This document shows, piece after piece, positions 16,040-24,640 of a stretch of 64,000 bases of DNA. The DNA comes from Streptomyces sp. AJS327 (GTDB taxonomy: Bacteria > Actinomycetota > Actinomycetes > Streptomycetales > Streptomycetaceae): NCBI RefSeq assembly GCF_013450295.1, contig NZ_SKBR01000003.1, forward strand, positions 558,001 to 622,000, in the 5' to 3' direction. Each line of letters begins with the position of its first letter. Position 1 is the stretch's first letter. A program made the translations under genes and the position numbers. The notes under the pieces are model-generated. The model worked only from the letters and a program-made list of their open reading frames with translations, was not told where the DNA came from and did not search any database.

Positions 16040-16741
16040 TCAGCTTCCGGGGGTGCCGGGCGGGTAGCCCTCCGGGGGGAGGCCGAGGTACAGCTCGTTC
16101 ACCCGGGTGCGGGGGCTGGCGTCCAGCGCGGTGAGGATCAACTCGGCTACCTCCTCGGGCTGGTTGAGGTGTCCTGGGCGGTACTCGACCCCCGCCCCCT
16201 CGCGCAGGCGGCGCTGGAGGGGCGTCGCCACGCAGGAGGGGAAGACCGAGGTCACCCGCACGCCGTGTGCCGCCTCCTCGGCGCGGAGCGCGTCCGCCAG
16301 CGCCCCCAACCCGAACTTGCTCGCCGCGTAGGCCGCCCAGTGCGGCTTGGCGGTGGGCCCCGCCCAGAAGTTGAGGAACACCACCTGCCCGGCCGCCCGG
16401 CGCAGCGCGGGCAGCGCCGTGCGGGTCAGCTCGGCCGGACCGGTCAGGTTGACGGCGAGTTGCCGGGCCCAGGACTCGGGGGTGGACGAGCCGACGTCCG
16501 CGAACTCCGCCACCCCGGCCGCGTGGACCAGGGCGTCCAGGCGCTCGGCACCGGTGCTCCGCAGGGCGGGGGCGACGCTCTCCGGCGCGGCGAGGTCCAG
16601 CACGACGGGCTGGGCGTCCAGCGCCGCGAGCCGGGCGCCGTCCCGTCCCAGCGCGATGACCTCGTCGTCCCGTTGGCGCAGCGCGCGGACCAGAGCGGAG
16701 CCGATACCGCCGCTGGCGCCGCTGACCATGATCCGGGCCAT
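16040..16741 (-). CDS. SDR-family oxidoreductase lacking the catalytic serine
   Basis: 233 aa. The Rossmann motif GASGGIG is at residues 8-14 and YAASK at about 137-141, the usual Tyr/Lys pair. In close SDR relatives the segment before it reads like VNSGAG, with the catalytic Ser; here it is LNFWAG, so Ser is replaced by Phe. The protein may therefore be a weak or altered reductase, or act through other residues. gaaagga precedes the ATG. It is the last gene of the minus-strand cluster beginning at 25434, 184 bp after the isocitrate-lyase-like gene. Confidence 0.88.
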   Translation of the reverse strand: MARIMVSGASGGIGSALVRALRQRDDEVIALGRDGARLAALDAQPVVLDLAAPESVAPALRSTGAERLDALVHAAGVAEFADVGSSTPESWARQLAVNLTGPAELTRTALPALRRAAGQVVFLNFWAGPTAKPHWAAYAASKFGLGALADALRAEEAAHGVRVTSVFPSCVATPLQRRLREGAGVEYRPGHLNQPEEVAELILTALDASPRTRVNELYLGLPPEGYPPGTPGS

Positions 16742-16759
16742 GACTCGTTCCTTTCAGGC

Positions 16760-16796
16760 GGTTTCTCTCGGCCGGTTTCTCTCGGCCGGTTTCTCC
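16760..16796. repeat. 14-bp tandem repeat upstream of the SDR gene
   Basis: The unit ggtttctctcggcc occurs at 16760-16773 and 16774-16787, followed by a partial copy to 16796. It lies 20-55 bp upstream of the SDR start and so falls in the promoter or leader region. It may be replication slippage or an operator. Confidence 0.7.
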
Positions 16797-16925
16797 GGGG
16801 GAGGGGGCCGCGGAGGCGCGTGCCGGGGCGCGCGCCGGTGGAGTCGGGGGTCGGCGAAGTCGGGGCGGGTGGCGGCCGGTTCGGCGGGACGCCACGGCTG
16901 CGGCGTCCCGCCTGGCGGGCGCGGG

Positions 16926-17765
16926 TCAGGGGCTCGTGCGGAACCAGCCCTGGAGGTCCGCCATGCTCAGATGGGACTCGCAGCTGTGGTAGGTGCCGTC
17001 CGTCAGGAACTCCCGGGTGGCCTGTTCGAGCGTGGCGTAGGCGGCTTGGGCGAAGCTGCCGCCAACGCTGATCCGCCGGACTCCGGCCTCCCGGAACGCG
17101 GCCACGTCGGGCGCTCCCGGCATCGCCATCGCGCTGATCGGCAGGGGAGCCGCGTCGACCAGCTTCGCCAGCTCCGCCAGGTCGAAGAGGAGCGGGACGA
17201 ACAGGCAGTCCGCACCGGCCTCGGCGTACGCCCGGGCGCGGGCCAGCGCGTTCTCGAAGCGCTCGGCGGGTTCGCCGACCCGGGCCAGGTACACGTCGGT
17301 CCTGGCGTTGATCACCAGTTCCGGCAGACCGGCGGCCCCGGCGGCCTCGCGGGCCGCCGCGATCCGCTCGGCCTGCTCCTCGGGGGTGTGGAGCGGGCCC
17401 GAACCACCCGGTGAGTCCTCCAGGTTGACGCCGACGGCGCCCGCCTCGACGGTGGCGGTGACGGTGGTGGCCACATCGCGCGGACCGGGCCCGTAGCCGC
17501 CCTCGATGTCGGCGGTCACCGGGACGTCGACGACGCGGGTGACGCGGGCGATGGCGGCGATCATGTCCTCCCGGCTCAGCCGCTGCCCGTCCGGGTAGCC
17601 CAGGGACCAGGCCACGCCGCTGCTGGTGGTGCCCAGCGCCGGTGCCCCGGCCCGCTCCGCCACCACCGCGCTGAGCGCGTCCCACACGTTGGGGAGGGTC
17701 AGCAGCTGCCCCGGGTCGTGCAGTGAACGCAGCCGCTGGGCACGGACGTTGAGGGGGTTGGTCAT
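16926..17765 (-). CDS. Isocitrate lyase/PEP mutase superfamily protein
   Basis: 279 aa TIM-barrel protein. LPNVWDALSAVVAERAGAPALGTTSSGVAWSLGYPDG and VPVTADIEGGYG match the actinobacterial ICL/PEPM-like family; GVNLEDSPGG is the metal-binding loop. The true PEP mutase signature EDKx5NS is absent, so phosphonate formation is unlikely; carboxyvinyl hydrolase, oxaloacetate decarboxylase or a lyase of a 2-hydroxy-acid is more plausible. It lies between the FAD oxygenase (144 bp upstream) and the SDR gene, all on one strand. Confidence 0.88.
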   Translation of the reverse strand: MTNPLNVRAQRLRSLHDPGQLLTLPNVWDALSAVVAERAGAPALGTTSSGVAWSLGYPDGQRLSREDMIAAIARVTRVVDVPVTADIEGGYGPGPRDVATTVTATVEAGAVGVNLEDSPGGSGPLHTPEEQAERIAAAREAAGAAGLPELVINARTDVYLARVGEPAERFENALARARAYAEAGADCLFVPLLFDLAELAKLVDAAPLPISAMAMPGAPDVAAFREAGVRRISVGGSFAQAAYATLEQATREFLTDGTYHSCESHLSMADLQGWFRTSP

Positions 17766-17909
17766 CGGTGGTGCCTTTCGGTTTCCGTGGTGTGGTGCGG
17801 TGGTGCGGTGTGGCTGGGGCGCTGGGTTGGGCTGGGACTTGCTGGGACGGGCTGAGATGGACTGGGACGGGTGGGGAGACCGGGGGCGTGGGCCGTTTCG
17901 TGGCCGTGC

Positions 17910-19442
17910 TCACGGAGGCTCGGTCGGGGCGGCCGTCTCGGTCGGGCCGATCGTCTCGCGCGGTCCGGTGGGTGGGGGCGGTTCGGCTGACGGCGGCCGT
18001 CCGGCCGGTGGGGGCGGCTCGTCGGGGAGGACCGGGGTGCGCCGGGGGGCGCGGAGCGCGCGGAACAGCACGGTGGGGGACATCAGCCGACGGGGTCGGC
18101 TCCGCATGTTGACCACGTCGAGGAAGCACCGGTGCACCGTGACGTCGGTGATCGCGCCGTCCAGCAGCCGGTCCCGCAGACGCAGCCGGAGCCGCTGGGT
18201 GCGGCTCGGGTCCCTCCGCAGGTGAGGCAGGAGGAGGTCCTGTTCGGCGGACATCTCCCAGGCGTCGTCCACCGCCCGGCCCAGGCGCGCGAGGTACCGG
18301 GCCGGGTCCGGCGCGCCGCCCCCGCGCCCCGCCGCGCGCAGCCAGGCGTCCAGCGCCTCGGCGTGCAGCGCCCCGCAGGTCATGCCCTGGCCGTAGACCG
18401 GGTTGAAGGAGGCGACGGCGTCCCCGAGGACGGCGAGGCCGGACGGGAAGCGGGCGAGCCGGTGGAAGTCCCTGCGCATGCTGCTGGGGAACCGGTAGAC
18501 GGCGACGCCCCCGGCGGGTTCGCACTCCCGGACCAGCGCCCGCAGCGGGCCCGGTTCGCGGAGGCAGCGGCGGGTGAAGTCCCCGAAGTCCCGGCGCGGA
18601 CGGTTGTCCCGGTACCCGGTGACGAGCGCCATCCAGCGGTCGCCCTCCACCGGGTTGAGGGAGCTGGCACCGGGCACGCCCGCGCGGGCGGTGCGCACCG
18701 AGTGCGCCGCCGTGAAGCCGTCCAGCCGCTGGCCGGGCGGGCGGTGGAAGAAGCAGGTGGCGTACCCGATGTCGACCGGCACCCGCCGCTTCGGTGGTTC
18801 CGGATAGCCGTGTTCCGCGAGCCACGTGACGAGGCGGCTGGAGCGCCCCGAGGCGTCCACGACGAGGTCGGCGGCGATCCGTTCGGCGACGGTGCCGGAA
18901 TCTCCCCGTCCGGCCGCCCGCTCTCCGCCTTCTCCCCGTCCGTCCCGTCCGTGGCCGTGCCGTCCGCCGCCGGGGACGGTCTCGGCGGAGCCCGGGACGA
19001 CCCAGGCGCCGTCCACCCGATCCCCGCTCAGCGAGAGGCCGGTGACCCGGCCGCGCACCAGCCGGACCCGCGTCAACTCCATTACCTCGCGGCGCAGTTC
19101 ACGTTCGAGCAGCGGCCGGGTCATGCTCAGCATGTCGTCGCCCGGGACGGGCACCCGGCGCAGGCCGTCGGCGAACCAGGCGCCGTCCCGTTCGAAGTCG
19201 AGCGGCACCGCGCCGCGTGAGATCAGCCGGTCGAACAGCTCCGGGAACAGCCGTCCGATGATCTCGCGGCCCCGGCCGAGCAGGATGTGCGAGTGCGCGC
19301 CCTGCGGCGCCCCGCCACGGACCACCGGCTGGTCGGGGAGTTCGTCCCGCTCGACGAGCACGACCTCCTCGGCGTGCTCGACGAGCACCCTCGCCGCCAG
19401 CAGGCCCGCCATCCCGGCCCCCACCACCAGAGCGGCCCGCAT
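17910..19442 (-). CDS. FAD-dependent monooxygenase/oxidoreductase
   Basis: 510 aa. The FAD dinucleotide motif GAGMAG is at residues 8-13, followed by a VVLVERDELP beta-strand end and the conserved RGGAPQGAHSHILLGRG segment typical of PHBH-like natural-product oxygenases. The second FAD motif GDAVASFNPVYGQGM is present at about residue 340. The C-terminal 40 residues are Pro-rich and likely disordered. A Gly/Arg-rich insert at about 155-185 is probably a loop expansion. Start ATG 19442 follows gaggaaag. It probably hydroxylates or epoxidises an intermediate of the surrounding cluster. Confidence 0.88.
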   Translation of the reverse strand: MRAALVVGAGMAGLLAARVLVEHAEEVVLVERDELPDQPVVRGGAPQGAHSHILLGRGREIIGRLFPELFDRLISRGAVPLDFERDGAWFADGLRRVPVPGDDMLSMTRPLLERELRREVMELTRVRLVRGRVTGLSLSGDRVDGAWVVPGSAETVPGGGRHGHGRDGRGEGGERAAGRGDSGTVAERIAADLVVDASGRSSRLVTWLAEHGYPEPPKRRVPVDIGYATCFFHRPPGQRLDGFTAAHSVRTARAGVPGASSLNPVEGDRWMALVTGYRDNRPRRDFGDFTRRCLREPGPLRALVRECEPAGGVAVYRFPSSMRRDFHRLARFPSGLAVLGDAVASFNPVYGQGMTCGALHAEALDAWLRAAGRGGGAPDPARYLARLGRAVDDAWEMSAEQDLLLPHLRRDPSRTQRLRLRLRDRLLDGAITDVTVHRCFLDVVNMRSRPRRLMSPTVLFRALRAPRRTPVLPDEPPPPAGRPPSAEPPPPTGPRETIGPTETAAPTEPP

Positions 19443-19501
19443 ATCGCACCCACTTTCCTCGCCACGGCCGAGCCGCCGCCCGTTCGCGCGCCGCGCGCGG
19501 C

Positions 19502-20389
19502 TCAGCGCGGCACGGCCCGGTGGTCCCCGGTGTCGTCCTGACCGACGGTCACGAAGTCCAGCGCGGTCCTGACCACCCGCTCGTCCCGCAGGATGCGCCG
19601 GTGGCCGAGGCCGCTGGTGGTCATGAGCCGGGCCGTCCCGCCGTAGGCGTCGACGATCTTGTGGGCCTGCTCCACCCTGACCACCCGGTCCTTCTCGTCG
19701 TGTATGACGAGCATCGGCAACCGGACCCGCTCCGGGCGGTGGACGGCGGAGAAACGGGTCCAGATGTCGCCGTCCCCGGCGAACAGCCGCCGCTGGATCT
19801 GACGCCGCAACTGTGGCCAGATCCGGGGGCGCAGCCCGAGGCCGACGCAGAACGAGTCGACCAGATAGCCGAAGTCGCAGACCCCGCCGACCGCGACCAG
19901 CCGTTTCGCGTCGAGCACGCCCTCGCGCAGCGCCAGGAAGGCGGCCATCACCCCGACCGAGTGGCCCAGCACGGCGTCGAACGGGCCGTGGCGTTCGCTG
20001 ACGCGGCGGATCGCCTCCTGGAACTCCAGGACCGTGGAGAACTCGCCCTCCGCGTCCCCGTGTCCGGGGGCGTCGAACGCGACGACGGTGTGTCCCGCAT
20101 CCAGCAGGCCGGGCACGAACGGGGCGAAGCAACTGCCGCGCGACTCCCAGCCGTGGGCCAGCAGCACGCGCCGGTCGCCCGTACCCCAGACGTACTCCGG
20201 GACCCGCTTCCCGCGCGCCCTCAACTGGGTGACCTCCGCCGACCCCAGCAACTCCCGCTCGGGCGGAGTGGGTTCGGCGCGCTTCAGGGGCAGGGAGAAG
20301 ATCCGGTAGGCGCCGCGCCCCGCGAGGTGGGGGGAGAGGACGGAGGTGGCGTTCAGGGCGGTGCGCAGCGTGGCGACTGAGGCGTTCAC
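19502..20389 (-). CDS. Alpha/beta hydrolase
   Basis: 295 aa. The nucleophile elbow GHSVG is at about residues 140-144; VLLAHGWESRGSCFAPFVPGLLDAG gives the oxyanion-hole region; the acid lies in VIHDEKDRVV and the histidine in SGLGHRRIL. All triad parts look intact. It sits between the ThDP enzyme and the FAD oxygenase (59 bp before the latter) in the minus-strand cluster, suggesting a tailoring or release role, though the substrate is not evident. Confidence 0.9.
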   Translation of the reverse strand: MNASVATLRTALNATSVLSPHLAGRGAYRIFSLPLKRAEPTPPERELLGSAEVTQLRARGKRVPEYVWGTGDRRVLLAHGWESRGSCFAPFVPGLLDAGHTVVAFDAPGHGDAEGEFSTVLEFQEAIRRVSERHGPFDAVLGHSVGVMAAFLALREGVLDAKRLVAVGGVCDFGYLVDSFCVGLGLRPRIWPQLRRQIQRRLFAGDGDIWTRFSAVHRPERVRLPMLVIHDEKDRVVRVEQAHKIVDAYGGTARLMTTSGLGHRRILRDERVVRTALDFVTVGQDDTGDHRAVPR

Positions 20390-20623
20390 TTCCGGTCCTC
20401 CTGGAGTGGCTGTCCGGCGGCTGGATCCTAGCGCGACCGTTCGTTCAATTTCCGGGTTTTTCCGGAGAGTTGCCCGAGGTGGGGGTGGTGACCGAACAGC
20501 CCGGGAGCGCCCGGCGCGCGCGGCCGACCGTCCCGCCCACCGCCGTACGCCCCGCGCCGCGCGTCCCCGACGGGCCGTCGGACAGGGGCGGTTCGGACAC
20601 CAGACGCCTCCCGTGGGGGAGGG

Positions 20624-23308
20624 TCAGCCGGGGCGGTGGGGCGGGGCGGCCCGCGTGGCGGCGCGGCGCAGGGCGCGGGCGGCGGTGAACGCCAGCTCGG
20701 GTAGCTCGTCGCGCTGCCAGCCGAGTTCCCCGTCCGGACTGAGGCCGTCACCCTCGTTGTTGTGCGCCAGCAGCACCGAGTACAGGTGCACCGCGCCGCG
20801 TTGCTGGAGCCGCTCACGCAACTCCCCGGCCGGTACGTCCTCCAGCACCCGGTGGCTGACCGGCAGTGGACCGTACGAGCGCGACCAGTCCGGGTCCAGC
20901 AGGTACGGGACGCGGGTCTGCCGGTCCGCGGCGACCCCGCCCTGCGTCTCCCGGTAGGTGCGGATCACCGAGTGCCCACCGTCCACCAGCCGGAAGACGC
21001 TGAGGTTGCCGCGTGGCCGCGCCCCGTACAGCGCGGACTGCTGCACGAGGGTGGGCAGGATGTCCGGCACCAGCGAGGAGGCGCCGTCCCCGACGAAGGC
21101 CAGGACGTGGTCCTCGCGGGTCAGCGCGACGGCCGGGACCGCCTGGAGCGCGTCGCCCATCAGCGCCCGCCCGTACCAGCCGGAGTAACCCGGCCCGGTG
21201 CGCGGCAGGTTGCGGACGGCGGATATCGCGCCCCGGCCGACGTCGTACAGCCCGGTGTAGCGGTAGCCGGTGGTGGTGATCAGGTCGTCCAGCACCTCGG
21301 CCAGCCGGTGGAAGAAGTGGTTCGGGCTCATCGGCCGCAGGGGCAGCCGATGCAGCAGGTCGGAGGCGCTGTCCCGGGTTTCGGCCAGCGCCGCGCGCCG
21401 CGCCTCCCGCACCTCCGGGCGTACGGCCAGCCCGTCCCGCACGGCGCGCAGGAATCCGCGCGCCTCGGCGTGCACCGGAAGGTCGGTGAACGGCGCCAGA
21501 TGGGCGGCGGTGTCGGTCACCTGGACGACGTGCAGCGAACGGCGCAGCGCCGACTCGGAGAACGGGGTGGCCAGATCGGCGATCCGGCTCTTGACGAAGA
21601 ACAGCGACTGCTCCCGGGCGGGCCGTGGCCGCCCCGCCCGGTGCAGGAAGGCGTGCACCCGCGCCGAACAGCCCATCATTCCCAGGGTGCCCAGGTACTC
21701 CTCGACCGGTCGCCCCGCGTGGTAGCGGCTGACGGTCCCCGGCCGGGCCAGCGAGTCCGCGAGCCCGATCCCGCCCTCCCCGGCGATCCCGAGGACCAAC
21801 TCACGTTCCTCGGCGTCCAGTTGGCCGCACTGCCAGAGGATCCGGCGCGGGTCCTCGTTGAGCAGCCGTAGCACCGGCTCCAGTGCGCTCTCCGTCACCA
21901 CCGCGCACCCGGCCGACCCCCGCTCCGGGGACCCGGCCAACCCCCGCTCCGGACGTCCGTACCGCCCCGACTCCGGGCGCTGGCCCGCCAGTTCGGCGGT
22001 GGGCGGTTCGGTGGTGGACGGGTCGGCGGTGGGTGGTTCGGCCGTGGGCGGGTCGGCGGTGAGTGGTTCGGCGGTGGGTGGTTCGGGGAGGGCGGCGTTC
22101 AGCACCGGCGCCGTGGCCAGCAGGAACACCGGACCCTCGTCCGCGTCGAAGTCCGCCTGGGCGGCGGCTAGTTGTTCGGGCAGTCGCTCCGGATCGTCCA
22201 GGAACCGGCTGCGTAACCCCCGGGCGCGCAGCACCGCGCGGGAGTCCTCGCCCTGGTGCACCGTGCCCTGGAACGGGAACCACGCGTGGGGGTCGGCCTC
22301 GGCACAGACGACGAAGCCGCGCGCCCGCGCCTCCCGCAGGTTGGCGAGGGTGCCCCGGAACTCGTCCACCATCCCGTTGGTGACGACGATCAGGAACGGG
22401 GCCTCGTCCAGCTGCCAGCGGGCCAACGCCCCGGCGGCCAGGCTCTGTTCACTCGGGCCACGGAGCACGGGGTTGCCGTGGGCCAGCGCCGTCTCCTCCA
22501 ACTCCCCGATGATCCCCGTGACCTGGGAACCGGTGTAGTAGTGCAGGCCCCAGCGGATCCCGGCGCGCGCGGTGAGGAAGTCGGTGAGGCCGCGCGCGAG
22601 CGCCCGCCGCCTCGGCGCGCGCGCCCGTGCGGCGGCCACGGTGTGCCGGGCCTGGACGGCGTCGGCGAGGGCGCGGACCACGTCGGCGGCGAGCAGCCAC
22701 GGTTCCCCGGGCAGCCGCCGCGTCCCGAACGGCGAGCCCAGCCGCACCAGTTCGCCGGACCGGTCGACCTCGCCGGAGACCGGGACGCCCCGCGCGTCCG
22801 CTCCCGCCGGGGACGCGGACTCGTACACCTGGACGGTGTAGGCGGAGAACTCGGCCGTGACGCTCTCGGGTAAGTGGGCGGACAGGGCGCGCAGTTCGCC
22901 CGGCAGCCCGTCGTCCAGCGGGCCGGTGTCCACCCCGGCCGACTCCGCGTCGACCAACAGCAGCGCCAGCACGCCGGGTGCCGCCGCCTCCAGCGCGGCG
23001 GGCGCGGCGCTCAGCGTGTCCGCCCGCAGGTGGTGGACCTCGTCCGGCGGCAGCGCCCGGTCCAGGAAGCGCCGCGCGCGCCGCACCGTCTCGCCGTACG
23101 CCTCCCGGGGGTACGCGGGGCCCCGGGGCGGTGCCGCCACACCGGAGGCGAGACCGGCGCCGAGCCCCGCGTCGGCCAAAGCGAGGAGGACGACGGCATG
23201 GAACTCGGGGCGCTTCCCGACGCTGAGCACCAGCAGCCGCTCCCCCTCGGACCCGCCGGAGGGCGCGGGCGGAGCGGCTGGACCAGGGCGTGGGACGGAC
23301 TGGGGCAC
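20624..23308 (-). CDS. Large ThDP-dependent enzyme with a novel N-terminal domain
   Basis: 894 aa, well above the 550-600 aa usual for ThDP decarboxylases and synthases. Residues 1-225 form an Ala-rich domain I do not recognise (ERLLVLSVGKRPEFHAVVLL at its start). The PYR domain follows, with the ThDP-activating Glu in PSEQSLAAGALARWQ (about 287). Residues about 405-450 are a Pro/Thr repeat linker, then a central domain, and a C-terminal PP domain with the GDG...N metal/ThDP motif at about 737-765 (GDGASSLVPDILPTL ... GNLSVFRLVDGG). GTG 23308 follows ggagg. Carboligation or decarboxylation of a 2-oxo acid is expected; the reaction is unknown. Confidence 0.85.
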   Translation of the reverse strand: MPQSVPRPGPAAPPAPSGGSEGERLLVLSVGKRPEFHAVVLLALADAGLGAGLASGVAAPPRGPAYPREAYGETVRRARRFLDRALPPDEVHHLRADTLSAAPAALEAAAPGVLALLLVDAESAGVDTGPLDDGLPGELRALSAHLPESVTAEFSAYTVQVYESASPAGADARGVPVSGEVDRSGELVRLGSPFGTRRLPGEPWLLAADVVRALADAVQARHTVAAARARAPRRRALARGLTDFLTARAGIRWGLHYYTGSQVTGIIGELEETALAHGNPVLRGPSEQSLAAGALARWQLDEAPFLIVVTNGMVDEFRGTLANLREARARGFVVCAEADPHAWFPFQGTVHQGEDSRAVLRARGLRSRFLDDPERLPEQLAAAQADFDADEGPVFLLATAPVLNAALPEPPTAEPLTADPPTAEPPTADPSTTEPPTAELAGQRPESGRYGRPERGLAGSPERGSAGCAVVTESALEPVLRLLNEDPRRILWQCGQLDAEERELVLGIAGEGGIGLADSLARPGTVSRYHAGRPVEEYLGTLGMMGCSARVHAFLHRAGRPRPAREQSLFFVKSRIADLATPFSESALRRSLHVVQVTDTAAHLAPFTDLPVHAEARGFLRAVRDGLAVRPEVREARRAALAETRDSASDLLHRLPLRPMSPNHFFHRLAEVLDDLITTTGYRYTGLYDVGRGAISAVRNLPRTGPGYSGWYGRALMGDALQAVPAVALTREDHVLAFVGDGASSLVPDILPTLVQQSALYGARPRGNLSVFRLVDGGHSVIRTYRETQGGVAADRQTRVPYLLDPDWSRSYGPLPVSHRVLEDVPAGELRERLQQRGAVHLYSVLLAHNNEGDGLSPDGELGWQRDELPELAFTAARALRRAATRAAPPHRPG
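21990..22085. repeat. In-frame 15-bp tandem repeat inside the ThDP gene
   Basis: A run of about six degenerate copies encodes the pentapeptide series TAEPP/TADPP/TTEPP. It forms the flexible linker between the PYR and central domains and probably varies in length between strains. Confidence 0.7.
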
Positions 23309-23461
23309 GGCGGGCCTCCGTTGGTCAGGGCCGCCGTACGCCGGACAGCCCGGGGCGAGGTGGAGGGGACGGGAAGGGACGGACGACGGGCGGGGGCCAG
23401 CGGACGGACGGTGGACGGGCTCCGGAGTTGAGGAGCCCCGGTGGGTGGGTGCGGTCGGTGG

Positions 23462-24640
23462 TCAGACGGGGACGGCCTCCAGGGCGCTCTCCGCGCGCCC
23501 CGGCGCCTGATGCACCGCGCTGACCTCGAAGTCCGCGGCCTCCAGCAGCGCGCGGTATTCCGCCTCGGTGCGGTCGTGGCCCTCCAGCATGACGAGCATC
23601 AGCAGGTCGATCAGTTTGGCCTGGGCGGACGGGGAGGGGCGCCCGAGATCGCCCGGCGCGGCCGGTCCGGGGTGCTCCAGCCGCTCCAGCACCAGCAGCC
23701 GGGCGTGCGGCGGTATCGCCTCACGGACCCGCCGCAGGACGCGCGTGGCGCGCGCGTCGTCCCAGTTGTGCAGCACCCGGGAGAGGACGTACACATCGCC
23801 GCCGCCCGGGAGTTGGTCGAAGAAGCTGCCCTCGACCAGGTCCACCCGCCGCTCCAGACCGGCCTCGGCCAGCCTGGGACGGGCCCGGCCGAGGGCCTCC
23901 GGCAGCTCGACCAGCACGCCGCGCGCCGCCGGACGGGGGGTGAGCGCCCGGGTCAGCAGCCCGCCCTCACCGCCGCCCACGTCGACCAGGCAGCCGAGTC
24001 CGGACAGGTCGCAGCGGGCCAGCGCGGCCGGTACCGGCGCGGTCCCCATCGCGGCGGAGAACGCCCCGCCGGTGCGGGCGTCTCCGTTGACGTGGTCGTA
24101 GAACGGCCGTCCGTACACCGCCTCGAAGGCGGGCTGGCCGGTCGTCAGCGTGTGCGTGATCTCGCCGAACGAGCGGTGCACCTCCTCCCCGAACATCAGG
24201 GCGGACTCCCGGCTGGAGCGCGGGGTGTCCGCGCAGAGCAGCCGGGTGACCGGGGTGAGCGCGAACGTACCGGCGGCTGGTTCGCCGAACAGGCCCACCG
24301 CCGCGAGAGAGCTGAGCACCCGACGCACCGCCCGGGCGTCGGCCCCGGTCTCGTGAGCCAGTTCGGCGGCCGGACGTGGGCCTCCGGCCAGCAGGTCGGG
24401 GATGCCCAGCCTGGTCAGCGCGTAGCAGCACTGGGCCAGCCAGCCGCCGGTGAGCACCCCGAACAGGGCGGCGCGGTCGCGCGGCCCGGGCGGCGTGACC
24501 CACTCGGGGACGGCTTCCGTGGCCCCCGTAGCTCCCGTGGCCGCCGTACTCCCCGTGGCCCCTGCTGCCCCCGTACCTGCTGTGGCCGCCGTGGCTCCCG
24601 TGGCCCGCGTGGGGTCGTCGGCCCGCGCCTCGCCCGTCAT
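23462..24640 (-). CDS. SAM-dependent O-methyltransferase (dimerising, plant-like class)
   Basis: 392 aa. The first 40 residues are an Ala/Thr/Gly low-complexity run. A dimerisation winged-helix domain follows (LGIPDLLAGGPRPAAELA ... VRRVLSSLAAVGLF), then the SAM-binding motif VDVGGGEGG at about 216-224 and the late DVYVLSRVLHNWDD motif usual for this family (hydroxyneurosporene- or TcmN-like). ATG 24640 overlaps the stop of the SGNH gene by four bases, so the two are translationally coupled. It probably methylates a hydroxyl of the cluster product. Confidence 0.92.
   Translation of the reverse strand: MTGEARADDPTRATGATAATAGTGAAGATGSTAATGATGATEAVPEWVTPPGPRDRAALFGVLTGGWLAQCCYALTRLGIPDLLAGGPRPAAELAHETGADARAVRRVLSSLAAVGLFGEPAAGTFALTPVTRLLCADTPRSSRESALMFGEEVHRSFGEITHTLTTGQPAFEAVYGRPFYDHVNGDARTGGAFSAAMGTAPVPAALARCDLSGLGCLVDVGGGEGGLLTRALTPRPAARGVLVELPEALGRARPRLAEAGLERRVDLVEGSFFDQLPGGGDVYVLSRVLHNWDDARATRVLRRVREAIPPHARLLVLERLEHPGPAAPGDLGRPSPSAQAKLIDLLMLVMLEGHDRTEAEYRALLEAADFEVSAVHQAPGRAESALEAVPV

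Noticed and set aside
16926..23308. Phosphonate pathway (PEP mutase plus ThDP phosphonopyruvate decarboxylase)
   Set aside because: The lyase lacks the EDKx5NS signature of PEP mutase, and the ThDP protein is far longer than phosphonopyruvate decarboxylase.
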